A stretch of 17,592 nucleotides of DNA, taken from contig JANYDP010000066.1 of assembly GCA_025363535.1 (NCBI GenBank), positions 1-17,592 of the forward strand, read 5' to 3'. The notes under the pieces are model-generated. The model had not been told where the DNA came from, ran no database searches, and saw only the letters and a list, made by a program, of their open reading frames with translations. Positions 1-6,506 of this stretch are shown here, piece after piece. Every line of letters starts with the position of its first letter. Within the stretch, counting starts at the first letter, position 1. This stretch comes from Verrucomicrobiota bacterium (lineage in GTDB: Bacteria; Verrucomicrobiota; Verrucomicrobiia; Limisphaerales; CAIQOK01). A program made the translations under genes and the position numbers.

Positions 1-1717
1 CGGAAGGCTCCGCGCCGTCGTAATCCTCCTTCACGCGCAGAATCAAATCCTTCGAGTCGGCGGCGCTCTGCCAGAAGCCGCCGTTGGCCGCGTCGTAAAA
101 TTTTGCCAGCATGGCTTCGGCAAGGTTGCAGGCGAAATCCAAATGCTTCGGCTCCAGCGTGGCTTCGTAAAGTTCGATCACGCCGGACAACTGCGACGCG
201 TAGGCTTCCAGCAACTGCACGTTGTCCCGCTCGCCGTCGCGCCAGCGGTGAAAGAGGGTTTTGCTTTTTGCGTCCCACAACTTCGCTTGGACGAACGCCA
301 GATTTTTTTCCGCCGCCGCGCGAAATTTTTCCTCGCCCAGCACGGCGTAGGCACGGGCAAAGGCACCGAGCATCAGACCGTTCCATGAAGCGAGAATCTT
401 GTCGTCGAGATGCGGGCGAACGCGCTGATTGCGGACGGCGAGCATTTTGATTTTGGCGGAAGCGAACAAATCATCGTCCGTAGCGGCGTCTTGGGAGAGC
501 GCCGCCGATTCAAAATTTGTGCGGCGGTCTGCCGCCGCGCCGCTACGCAAGGGATCCACGAGGTTCAACACGTTTTGATTTGGCAGCGGTTGCGGATGGC
601 TGTGGTCAATGAAGTTGCCCTGCTCGGTAATGCCGAAGCAGCGGACGGCCACGTTGAATTCCTCCGGCGTCAGCAACCTGGACAATTCCGCGCGCGTCCA
701 GCAGTAGAATTTTCCCTCGATGCCTTCGCTGTCCGCATCTTCGGCGGAATAAAATCCGCCTTCGGGATGCGTCATGTCGCGCAGCACGTAGTCGAGAATG
801 TCGCGCGCCACGGACGCGTGCCGCGCTTCGCCGCTGACGAGATAGGCATCAAGATAAAGCTGCGCGAGCTGCGCATTGTCGTAGAGCATTTTCTCAAAGT
901 GCGGCACGAGCCATTCGGCATCCACCGAGTAGCGCGAGAAGCCGCCGCCGAGCTGGTCGTGAATCCCGCCCGCCGCCATCTTGTCGCACATGTGCAACAC
1001 CATGTGCTGCGCTTCGTCGTCGTGAAAACGCCGGGCGTAACGCAGGAGCAACTGCGGCTGGCTCGGCTGGGGAAACTTCGGTGCGCTGCCAAAGCCGCCG
1101 TTGCGCGGGTCGTAAGATTCTTTGAAACGCAGGCCGGCTTGTTGCAGCACGGCGGCGGTGAGCGCGAGCTTGGCGTCGGCGGAATTGGTTTCAGTCAGCG
1201 CTTCCAGGCGCGTGTGCATTTCGGTGGCGGAGGTGATCAAGTCATCGCGGCGCGTTTCCCACAGTTGATGAATGTGCTCCAGCAGTTGCAGGAAGCTCGG
1301 ACGGCCATAGCGCGCGTCCGGCGGAAAATACGTGCCGCCGTAAAACGGTTTCAATTCGGGCGTGAGAAAAACATTCATCGGCCAGCCGCCGGAGCCGGTC
1401 GTGGACTGCACGAAGGTCATGTAAATTTTGTCCACGTCGGGCCGTTCCTCGCGGTCCACCTTGATGCTGATGAAATGTTCATTGAGATACGCGCCGATTT
1501 TTTCATCCTCGAACGACTCGCGTTCCATGACGTGGCACCAATGACAGGTCGAGTAGCCGATGCTGAGGAAGATGGGTTTGTTTTCGTGGCGCGCTTTCGC
1601 GAAAGCCTCGTCGTTCCAGGCGAACCAGTCCACGGGATTGTGCGCGTGCTGGAGGAGGTAGGGGGATTTTTCGCGGGCGAGGCGGTTGGTGTGCGCGTGG
1701 CTGGTGGCGGGAGTCAT
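1..1717 (-). CDS. DUF255 / thioredoxin-fold protein (YyaL/SPATA20-like), 3' end missing
   Basis: The visible part is 572 codons and runs off the left edge of the window without a stop. The N-terminal third is a thioredoxin-like DUF255 domain. It opens with the family signature around [21 protein letters not shown] and carries a CHWC motif at residues 58-61 (context STCHWCHVM), followed by [10 protein letters not shown]. The rest resembles the alpha/alpha-barrel of N-acylglucosamine 2-epimerase-like proteins, with motifs such as [14 protein letters not shown] and EGKFYCW. Family members are usually about 650-700 residues, so roughly 100 residues lie outside. The biochemical role of the family is not established; a redox or sugar-related role is guessed from the folds. 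The ATG start at 1717 overlaps the TGA of the upstream lipoprotein gene (ATGA), which suggests translational coupling. The family call is confident and the function is not. Confidence 0.9.
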   Translation of the reverse strand, partial: MTPATSHAHTNRLAREKSPYLLQHAHNPVDWFAWNDEAFAKARHENKPIFLSIGYSTCHWCHVMERESFEDEKIGAYLNEHFISIKVDREERPDVDKIYMTFVQSTTGSGGWPMNVFLTPELKPFYGGTYFPPDARYGRPSFLQLLEHIHQLWETRRDDLITSATEMHTRLEALTETNSADAKLALTAAVLQQAGLRFKESYDPRNGGFGSAPKFPQPSQPQLLLRYARRFHDDEAQHMVLHMCDKMAAGGIHDQLGGGFSRYSVDAEWLVPHFEKMLYDNAQLAQLYLDAYLVSGEARHASVARDILDYVLRDMTHPEGGFYSAEDADSEGIEGKFYCWTRAELSRLLTPEEFNVAVRCFGITEQGNFIDHSHPQPLPNQNVLNLVDPLRSGAAADRRTNFESAALSQDAATDDDLFASAKIKMLAVRNQRVRPHLDDKILASWNGLMLGAFARAYAVLGEEKFRAAAEKNLAFVQAKLWDAKSKTLFHRWRDGERDNVQLLEAYASQLSGVIELYEATLEPKHLDFACNLAEAMLAKFYDAANGGFWQSAADSKDLILRVKEDYDGAEPS

Positions 1718-2058
1718 CGTGTCAGTGAAATCTTCTGTCCATCTGCGCTCAAGTCTAAACAATGCTCATCCAGACTCAAAATCTTGGTGTCGCCATTTGG
1801 AACCGCAACCGAATTACTGCGAACAAGCGTCGTAATCAACCGTCCCCATTCGATGCTCCACCTGCCCTGCCAAATATCCGTTTGACCATCCGAATAACCT
1901 CCAAAAATGGAAATGAAACTGCCGTCTGAAGAAAGCGTGAACGTGTGGTTGGTGCCTTGAGACCAAGTCCCGACGACTTGGTGCCGCGCTCTGGCATCAC
2001 CGCAACCGCAAACCGCCAAAAGCGGCATCATGGCAAAAAATGTCAGCGTAAATCTCAT
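1714..2058 (-). CDS. Small predicted lipoprotein of unknown function
   Basis: This 114-residue protein begins [20 protein letters not shown], a short positively charged start, a hydrophobic stretch and a cysteine pair (C17, C19) at a lipobox-like site. It is therefore probably a lipid-anchored envelope protein, although residue -1 of the first cysteine is Val, which is unusual; C19 preceded by VCG is the alternative. The mature part ([25 protein letters not shown]) has the short beta-strand rhythm seen in lipocalin-like or DUF-type small lipoproteins that measure GTW...G.W motifs. I do not recognise a specific family. Its TGA overlaps the ATG of the DUF255 gene, so the two are probably co-translated. 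The base composition is less GC-rich than the neighbours. No clear Shine-Dalgarno precedes the ATG. Confidence 0.7.
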   Translation of the reverse strand: MRFTLTFFAMMPLLAVCGCGDARARHQVVGTWSQGTNHTFTLSSDGSFISIFGGYSDGQTDIWQGRWSIEWGRLITTLVRSNSVAVPNGDTKILSLDEHCLDLSADGQKISLTR

Positions 2059-2141
2059 GGCATGTCATGCTGCCTAAACAGTGAATGACACCAAATCATA
2101 GCCGCCGGGAGATGGGAACGCAAAGAATCGCCGGTGGCCGG

Positions 2142-2405
2142 TCATCTTTTGTGGCGGGCCTTTTCCACGGACAGGAGCTGGGCGGCGGCATCCCAGCCGG
2201 GTGGCGGAGTCTGTTTGCTCGACCATTTACAGCCGCCTTTTTTCCAGGCCGCCCGCCATTGTTCGTGGGTGAAACCCCGGTCGGCGTCGCTGACGCCAAA
2301 CTGGAAGCCGCAACTCGGACAGATTTCAAACGAGCCGCCACCGCTTTGGCTGCGCGGAGGTTCGGTCAGATGGGGAAAGCCGCAAACGGGACAAAGGTGT
2401 TTCAT
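2142..2405 (-). CDS. Small zinc-ribbon protein, CPCC-like cysteine-rich family
   Basis: This 87-residue cytoplasmic protein (no signal peptide) has two CxxC knuckles, CPVC at residues 5-8 and CPSC at 29-32, in the context MKHLCPVCGF and FEICPSCGFQFG. This spacing fits a single zinc ribbon and resembles the 'cysteine-rich CPCC' family, whose members have a YEICPVC-like second knuckle followed by an acidic stretch and a W.....G motif (here EQWRAAWKKGG). A fifth cysteine, C59, follows. The biochemical role is unknown. The start ATG lies one base after the TGA of the exported toxin-like protein, so both are almost certainly on one transcript. That pairing makes an accessory or immunity-type role conceivable, but nothing in the sequence proves it. 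Confidence 0.72.
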   Translation of the reverse strand: MKHLCPVCGFPHLTEPPRSQSGGGSFEICPSCGFQFGVSDADRGFTHEQWRAAWKKGGCKWSSKQTPPPGWDAAAQLLSVEKARHKR

Positions 2406-2406
2406 G

Positions 2407-3090
2407 TCAGGGCTGCGGTTTGAGTTTTATGAGGCGGCCGGGCTGGCGCTCGAAGTAATCGTGGCTGCCGGGTTTGAAAAAAGTTTTGGCCGTTCCGTCC
2501 GCGTTGTAAGAGGCAAACGCGCCCGACTTCGGATCGTAAATGCGCAGCACACCCTCGTCGTCCACCTTGGCGGGCAGGCCGTCCACCTTCGCGCGCTGGA
2601 GAAATTCCCAGGCCTTGCGCGCGTAGTCGTCGGGATTCTTTGCGCCAAAATCAGCGCCGTGCCGGGCGAAATGATCGGGGAGCGCCGGCAGGTTGCCCCA
2701 GATTCTTCGCGTGGGCGGGGTGACGAGTGCGGGCGCGGGTTTGGCCGGTGCCGACGGCTTGACTCCGCCCGGCGCCGAGGTGGTGGAGCCGGACGCGGTG
2801 AATTCATTCGTCGCCAGCCAGACGCGCGCGGTGCCGACCACGACGGTGTATTTCACACCGGGCCGGAGTGCGTTGACCGTGACGGTGTGGTCGGTGTCCG
2901 GGGTTTTGTCGCCGGGTAAAATGTTGGCGGAAGGAGAAATTTGAACCCGCGTTCCTGCCGCCACATCGGTGCGCCAGTGGAGGACGGCCAGGGCGTTGGA
3001 GACCAGCACAGTGGGTGGGCTGACAATTTCGACCCCGGCGGCCGACCAAAGGGCGAGTGCAAAAAACACCGCCGGCAAACATGCGCGCAT
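2407..3090 (-). CDS. Exported protein with Fn3-like domain and C-terminal toxin-like (BECR RNase-type) domain
   Basis: From ATG 3090 the protein is 227 residues. Residues 1-19 form a Sec signal peptide (MRACLPAVFFALALWSAAG). Residues about 20-100 look like a small Fn3/Ig-type beta-sandwich (VLHWRTD, VNALRPGVKYTVVVG). A Pro/Ala linker covers about 104-127. The C-terminal 90 residues carry HFARHGADFG (140-149), a DDYARKAWEFL helix, then a beta-rich region ending TAKTFFKPG and DYFERQ (211-216). That arrangement, H..KHG..FG, Y...A..F, T.F.P and DYF..Q, resembles the C-terminal nuclease domains of polymorphic toxins and phage head proteins of the Barnase-EndoU-ColicinE5-RelE fold; this is recalled family knowledge, not a search. 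A TTG at 3102 is an alternative start, but GGGAG lies 13 bases before the ATG and too close to the TTG. The gene is followed at one base by the zinc-ribbon gene. Confidence 0.75.
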   Translation of the reverse strand: MRACLPAVFFALALWSAAGVEIVSPPTVLVSNALAVLHWRTDVAAGTRVQISPSANILPGDKTPDTDHTVTVNALRPGVKYTVVVGTARVWLATNEFTASGSTTSAPGGVKPSAPAKPAPALVTPPTRRIWGNLPALPDHFARHGADFGAKNPDDYARKAWEFLQRAKVDGLPAKVDDEGVLRIYDPKSGAFASYNADGTAKTFFKPGSHDYFERQPGRLIKLKPQP

Positions 3091-3156
3091 GAGAATTTTC
3101 AAGCTCCCGGATTATGAAGCAAGTCCGGAAAATTGCAGCCGAAAAAATTCTGCGGG

Positions 3157-3164
3157 GTTGGATC
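3157..3164. repeat. Left copy of 8-bp target-site duplication GTTGGATC
   Basis: GTTGGATC immediately precedes the left terminal inverted repeat and is repeated exactly at 3461-3468. Because its first and last bases are complementary, the inverted repeat appears one base longer (23 bp) if the duplication is not recognised. Confidence 0.75.
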
Positions 3165-3460
3165 GGTTCTTCGCTGTTTTCAGTGGATGATTTGGAGAAC
3201 CAACTCAGACCAGCCTGGAGGGCTGAAAGACATTAGCCGGGGGTTGAGGAGTATACCCCCGGTCGGACACCCAGCGATCCATCACCCCGCAGGGGTGACA
3301 GAAACCGCTGACTTGGCGCGCTCTGACACCCCGCCGGGGTGTCGGATTTCTTCGACGCTGCCCGGGGGTGTCGCTGGCGCTCAACCCCCGGCTAATTTCT
3401 TTCACGGCTTCGCCGTGGCCATAACCCAACCCCGTTACCCACTGAAAACAGCGAAGAACC
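3165..3460. mobile_element. 296-bp MITE-like element with 22-bp perfect terminal inverted repeats (ISL3-like ends)
   Basis: The left end (3165-3186) begins GGTTCTTCGC and ends CAGTGG. The right end (3439-3460) is its exact reverse complement over all 22 bases. An 8-bp direct repeat, GTTGGATC, abuts both ends (3157-3164 and 3461-3468), which is what a target-site duplication looks like. There is no room for a transposase and no credible ORF inside, so the element would be non-autonomous. ISL3-family insertion sequences typically have termini starting GG-TCTT and make 8-bp duplications, so an ISL3-type transposase is the best candidate for mobilising it. The inside is itself strongly palindromic (see the nested repeat). 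It sits between the gspB-like gene and the start of the exported toxin-like gene. Removing it would leave only about 100 bp between those genes. Confidence 0.8.
3224..3404. repeat. Nested inverted repeat inside the MITE
   Basis: Bases 3224-3248 (TGAAAGAC..CGGGGGTTGAG) pair with 3380-3404 with 24 of 25 positions complementary; the 17-bp core 3232-3248 / 3380-3396 is perfect. Between them lie two tight hairpins: TCACCCC-GCA-GGGGTGA (3282-3298) and GACACCCC-GCC-GGGGTGTC (3325-3343). A further stem, CACGGC-TTC-GCCGTG, is at 3403-3417. The whole unit could fold into a large cruciform in DNA or a branched stem in RNA. Confidence 0.8.
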
Positions 3461-3468
3461 GTTGGATC
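3461..3468. repeat. Right copy of 8-bp target-site duplication GTTGGATC
   Basis: Exact copy of 3157-3164, directly after the right terminal inverted repeat. The two intact copies suggest a fairly recent insertion, since neither the duplication nor the terminal repeats have diverged. Confidence 0.75.
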
Positions 3469-3492
3469 AGACGTGACCTTGTGGCACTGAAC

Positions 3493-4041
3493 TTACTCCA
3501 ACGTCAGAAAGTTCGTCTGTTGGGCACCCACCAGCAGCGCACTGGCGGAACCGATGGCCACCACTTGCAGTTCACGCAACGTGTCGCCGACATGCACGGT
3601 CTGACCGCTGATAATCGCCGAGGGCTGGGGCGGCGTGTAAAAAATTGCCTGCAAACGGAGCGGAGCCGCAGCGGGCAGGGCGGACGCGGAAAGGGGTTGT
3701 GCCAAAGCAACCGGCGACGCGACTGCCGGCGCGGGTTCTTTTTCTATCACGGAGGTCGTAACGGTTGGCGGTGGGGATTTGGCGGCGACGATGAGGCCCG
3801 GCACTTCTGGTTTCACCGTTGGCGGCGCGGACGTTTTCCCGCTACCGTTTTTTGACAGCCCGAACGAAAACAGTGCGGCCAAAAGAATCGTCAGCACGGT
3901 GGCCGGCAGCACGAGGCCGAACCCGCTTTTTGTCGGCGGGGCCGGTTCCACCGGGCGCAGCGGCAGATCCGCGACGGGCGCGGGCGCGCGGCGGTTGTGC
4001 ATTTCAGTGGCGCGTTTCAAAGCATCGTTGACCAGGCTCAT
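3493..4041 (-). CDS. gspB: GspB-like inner-membrane protein of type II secretion
   Basis: The start is ATG 4041, giving 182 residues that begin MSLVNDALKRATE, the usual N-terminus of this type of protein; reading further upstream would only run antisense-like sequence into the ATPase gene. Residues 41-62 form one membrane helix (FGLVLPATVL..). Then comes a Pro/Ala-rich periplasmic spacer (about 65-125) and a C-terminal domain (about 126-182) with LQAIFYTPPQPSAIISGQTV and VGDTL, matching the pattern of the T2SS GspB C-terminal domain (RLQAI.Y....P.AIINGK.V..GD.). GspB partners GspA in placing or stabilising the secretin across the peptidoglycan. The ATGA overlap with the upstream ATPase gene supports an operon pair. 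A related MSHA-type accessory protein is the alternative. Confidence 0.82.
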   Translation of the reverse strand: MSLVNDALKRATEMHNRRAPAPVADLPLRPVEPAPPTKSGFGLVLPATVLTILLAALFSFGLSKNGSGKTSAPPTVKPEVPGLIVAAKSPPPTVTTSVIEKEPAPAVASPVALAQPLSASALPAAAPLRLQAIFYTPPQPSAIISGQTVHVGDTLRELQVVAIGSASALLVGAQQTNFLTLE

Positions 4042-4862
4042 GCGCCCACCTCGCCTTCCAATTCCTGAATGGCCTTGCCGATGACGCGGTAATCGAGTTC
4101 CTCGGTCTGGTTGACGTAACCGGCCAGCAGTGCTTTGTCGCAAATCGCGTTGACCAGCCGGGGAATGCCGCCGGTGTAATGATGAATCCGCCACAGCGCC
4201 GGGCGCGTGAAGCGGGGCACGCCCTTCGCGCCGGAAACTTCGAGGCGATGCTGGATGTATTGGGAAATTTCCGACTGGTTCAACGGCGAAAGGTGGTAAC
4301 GCACCGTGATGCGCTGGCGCAACTGACGGAGGCTGGGTTGGTTGAGGCGGTCGCGCAATTCCGGCTGCCCCATCAAAACAATTTGGAGCAGTTTGCGGTT
4401 ATCCATCTCCAGGTTCGACAACATGCGGACCTGTTCGAGCAGTTGCTCCGTCAGATTCTGCGCCTCGTCAATGATCAGCACGGCATCGCGACCCTGCTCG
4501 ACCTGCCAGAGCAAAAAATTATTGATCGCCGCCACCGTGTCGAGTCGGTCCAGGCCTTTGACGTCCAGGCCGAACTCCGTGGCGATGGCCTTCATCAGCT
4601 CATCGGGATTCAGGATGGGATTCAGGATGAGGGCGGTGGAAAAATTTCCAGTGAGCTGTTCCAGCATCGCGCGGCAGAGCGTGGTCTTGCCCGCGCCGAC
4701 TTCGCCGGTCAACTGCACGAAGCCTTTGCGTTCACGGATGCCGTACAACAAATGGTTGTAAGCCTCGCGATGCTTCGCGCTGTAAAACAGGAAGCGCGGG
4801 TTCGGCGTGATGTCGAACGGCGCTTCCGTCAGACCGTAGTACTCGAGATACACACCTTGCAC
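4038..4862 (-). CDS. gspA: GspA/ExeA-like AAA ATPase (MshM-length, ATPase domain only)
   Basis: This 274-residue ATPase begins MQGVYLEYYGLTEAPFDITP, matching the ExeA/GspA N-terminus (MY..-F-L-E-PF-.TPDPRFL). Walker A is GEVGAGKT at 53-60, Walker B AVLIIDEAQ at 127-135, a sensor-like LLQIVLMGQPEL at 158-169, and an arginine-rich QLRQRITVRYHL at 180-191. Aeromonas ExeA is about 550 residues and adds a membrane segment and a peptidoglycan-binding domain. Those are absent here, so the protein resembles the shorter cytoplasmic MshM-type ATPases. Its stop overlaps the start of the GspB-like gene by ATGA. It probably powers secretin or pilus-subunit placement for the T2SS encoded on the other strand. 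The start codon is GTG at 4862, with another GTG three codons in; no good ribosome site separates them. Confidence 0.85.
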   Translation of the reverse strand: MQGVYLEYYGLTEAPFDITPNPRFLFYSAKHREAYNHLLYGIRERKGFVQLTGEVGAGKTTLCRAMLEQLTGNFSTALILNPILNPDELMKAIATEFGLDVKGLDRLDTVAAINNFLLWQVEQGRDAVLIIDEAQNLTEQLLEQVRMLSNLEMDNRKLLQIVLMGQPELRDRLNQPSLRQLRQRITVRYHLSPLNQSEISQYIQHRLEVSGAKGVPRFTRPALWRIHHYTGGIPRLVNAICDKALLAGYVNQTEELDYRVIGKAIQELEGEVGA

Positions 4863-5011
4863 TTAGCAAATGGGATGCCTGCCGGGAAACCCCCTGTATT
4901 CGCAGTTAAACCCTTCCTTCCGTGTCTTGAACTAAAACTATTTTGCCCAGTAAAAGTTCAACCCGGCAAAACTTTCACCGGCGGGATGGTCGGGTTGGCT
5001 GGAGCACATGT

Positions 5012-5302
5012 TTAGGCCTTGCGTTTTGATTTCTCATACTTCGCAAACTTCTTGAGTCCCTTCCGATAATGGTCAGCAGAATCAAAAACCAGATACTCAT
5101 TAACTTGATCCCATGCGACAGCTCGTAAAGCACCCTCGCTCCAATCCCCATTTGTGGCGCTATGCGGCACAAAGCCAATGATAAACCACCTGTCGCCTTG
5201 CAACTCAAAGTGTGGCGTATCCATCGTAAGTGTGTGGTCGTCACCGATGACACTTAACGAAAGAAACTTGTCGTTGAAATCTGGATGCTTTGTTTTTTTC
5301 AT
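5012..5302 (-). CDS. Small hypothetical protein
   Basis: From ATG 5302 this is a 96-residue soluble protein starting MKKTKHPDFNDKFLSLSVIG. It has no signal peptide, membrane segment or cysteine motif. The middle (HFELQGDRWFIIGFVP) suggests a compact alpha/beta fold and the tail (KGLKKFAKYEKSKRKA) is strongly basic. I do not recognise the family. A GTG at 5332 would extend it by ten residues and overlap the larE stop as GTGA, so either translational coupling or a 26-base gap is possible. Neither start has a clear Shine-Dalgarno. The stretch is visibly more AT-rich than its neighbours, with many A-runs, which hints at separate ancestry. About 150 bases without a recognisable gene separate it from the GspA-like gene. 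Confidence 0.62.
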   Translation of the reverse strand: MKKTKHPDFNDKFLSLSVIGDDHTLTMDTPHFELQGDRWFIIGFVPHSATNGDWSEGALRAVAWDQVNEYLVFDSADHYRKGLKKFAKYEKSKRKA

Positions 5303-5328
5303 AACGTGTTGTAGCGAGGCCTCACATC

Positions 5329-6189
5329 TCACTTCACCACTGGCGGAACATTCGGTACGGCGATCATGTTCGTGCCTGCACGCCGATACCCCTGCAAATC
5401 CAGCGTGACATGCGCGTAACCGATTTTCTTGAGCGCCTCGGCCACTTGCGACAACAGTTCGTTGCCTAAAAGTTTGGGCAGCTCCGTTGGGCCAACCTCG
5501 ATGCGGGCGAGCGCCGGACTTTTTGCTGCGCTGTCTTTCGCCGGGCCGTTCAATTCATGATGCCGAACTCGCACGTCGTAAAAACCGAGGTCGCGCAAAA
5601 CATATTCCGCGTCCTCAATCATCCGCAGTTTCTCCGGCGTCACCGCTTCGCCGGTGGGAATGCGCGAACTCAGGCAGGCCATCTGCGGTTTGTCCGCCGT
5701 GGGCAATCCCATCTGCGCGGAGAGCTGGCGGATCTCGGCCTTGGTCAGACCAATTTCTTTCATCGGCGCGCGCACTTGGAATTCCGCCGCCGCCTGCGCG
5801 CCCGGCCGAAAATCCCCGACGTCGCTGGCGTTCTCGCCGTAGCAGATCACCGCGAATTTTTCCGCGCGGGCGATCGGCGTCAGCTCCTCGAACAGCTCGT
5901 GCTTGCAAAAATAACAACGGTTGAGCGGATTGGCGAGGTAGCTGGGATTGTCAAACTCTGCCGTCTTGATCACGCGCACGGGAAAATGAAACTGTTCGCC
6001 GAGCTGCAAAGCCTCGGCCAGTTCGCGGCGCGGCAGGCTCGCCGAGTCTGCGATGACCGCCAGCGCGCGTTCGCCCAGCTCCTCATGCGCGACGCGCGCG
6101 AGGAACACGGAATCCACCCCGCCGGAATAGGCGACGACACATGAACCATAGCTGCGCAGACGCGCGCGGAGCTGCTCTAATTTTTCCAT
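5329..6189 (-). CDS. larE: LarE-type ATP-dependent sulfur insertase
   Basis: From ATG 6189 (286 residues; GTG 6195 is two codons earlier) the protein has the PP-loop SGGVDS at 22-27 and the LarE signatures NRCYFCKHELF (90-100), CYGENASDVGDFRPG (116-130), and PQMACLSSRIPTGE (168-181). LarE adenylates the carboxylates of a pyridinium nucleotide and converts them to thiocarboxylates in making the nickel-pincer nucleotide cofactor used by lactate racemase and relatives. Cysteines 92, 95 and 172 form a CxxC plus a third Cys at the position of the sacrificial cysteine of Lactobacillus LarE. That set matches the [4Fe-4S]-dependent type described for Thermotoga maritima. LarB and LarC are not nearby. 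The stop meets the next small gene directly. Confidence 0.9.
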   Translation of the reverse strand: MEKLEQLRARLRSYGSCVVAYSGGVDSVFLARVAHEELGERALAVIADSASLPRRELAEALQLGEQFHFPVRVIKTAEFDNPSYLANPLNRCYFCKHELFEELTPIARAEKFAVICYGENASDVGDFRPGAQAAAEFQVRAPMKEIGLTKAEIRQLSAQMGLPTADKPQMACLSSRIPTGEAVTPEKLRMIEDAEYVLRDLGFYDVRVRHHELNGPAKDSAAKSPALARIEVGPTELPKLLGNELLSQVAEALKKIGYAHVTLDLQGYRRAGTNMIAVPNVPPVVK

Positions 6190-6506
6190 CGGCACGAAAG
6201 GACATTGCCATCAAGCCCTGCGGATGTCGAGCCGCGCGACGCTGTTGGGGCCGGCCAGCCTTGCGCGTTTTCAGGGTCCGGGAAGCAGAACCGGGCGGCA
6301 AAACCGCTGCGGCACCGGCGGGGATTTTTCGACGTTGTTGCTGAACGTGCGTTGCGGAGGTGTGTGCCTCCGCTCGCGTTCTTCACGGCGAGTGCCCCGG
6401 CCGGAGGCGCGGGCTTGGCTGTTACATTTGAGCACGGAGAAGTCAGTCCGTCCTAATTTTCCCAGGCCTCGCGGCGGCGGAGCGGTTGATACTCGGCGGT
6501 TTCCTG
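6190..6506. other. Intergenic stretch between HDOD and larE genes
   Basis: I see no credible gene in these 317 bases; the possible reading frames have no recognisable protein features. A 7-bp stem GCGGAGG-TGTGTG-CCTCCGC lies at 6354-6373, but no T-run follows on either strand, so it is not a standard intrinsic terminator. The larE promoter should be here, but no convincing -35/-10 or sigma-54 element stands out. Confidence 0.5.

Noticed and set aside
410..1885. Long plus-strand open frame of 491 codons
   Set aside because: It is antisense to the DUF255 gene, whose CHWC and other family motifs are clear; the plus translation has no recognisable domain.
3133..3855. Plus-strand frame running through the MITE, and a 74-codon minus frame (3205-3429) inside it
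   Set aside because: Both are read from palindromic repeat DNA; the plus one continues antisense into gspB. Neither has protein-like features.
4042..4194. Upstream extension of the gspB-like gene to 4194
   Set aside because: It would overlap the GspA gene by over 150 bases, and the typical N-terminus MSLVNDALKR begins at 4041 with an ATGA junction.
4863..5011. Sigma-70 promoter for the gspA-like gene (TTGAAC on the minus strand)
   Set aside because: A -35-like TTGAAC is visible, but no convincing -10 at the right spacing, so it is not listed.
6354..6373. Intrinsic terminator after the HDOD gene
   Set aside because: The 7-bp stem has no T-run on either strand; only a weak hairpin can be claimed.
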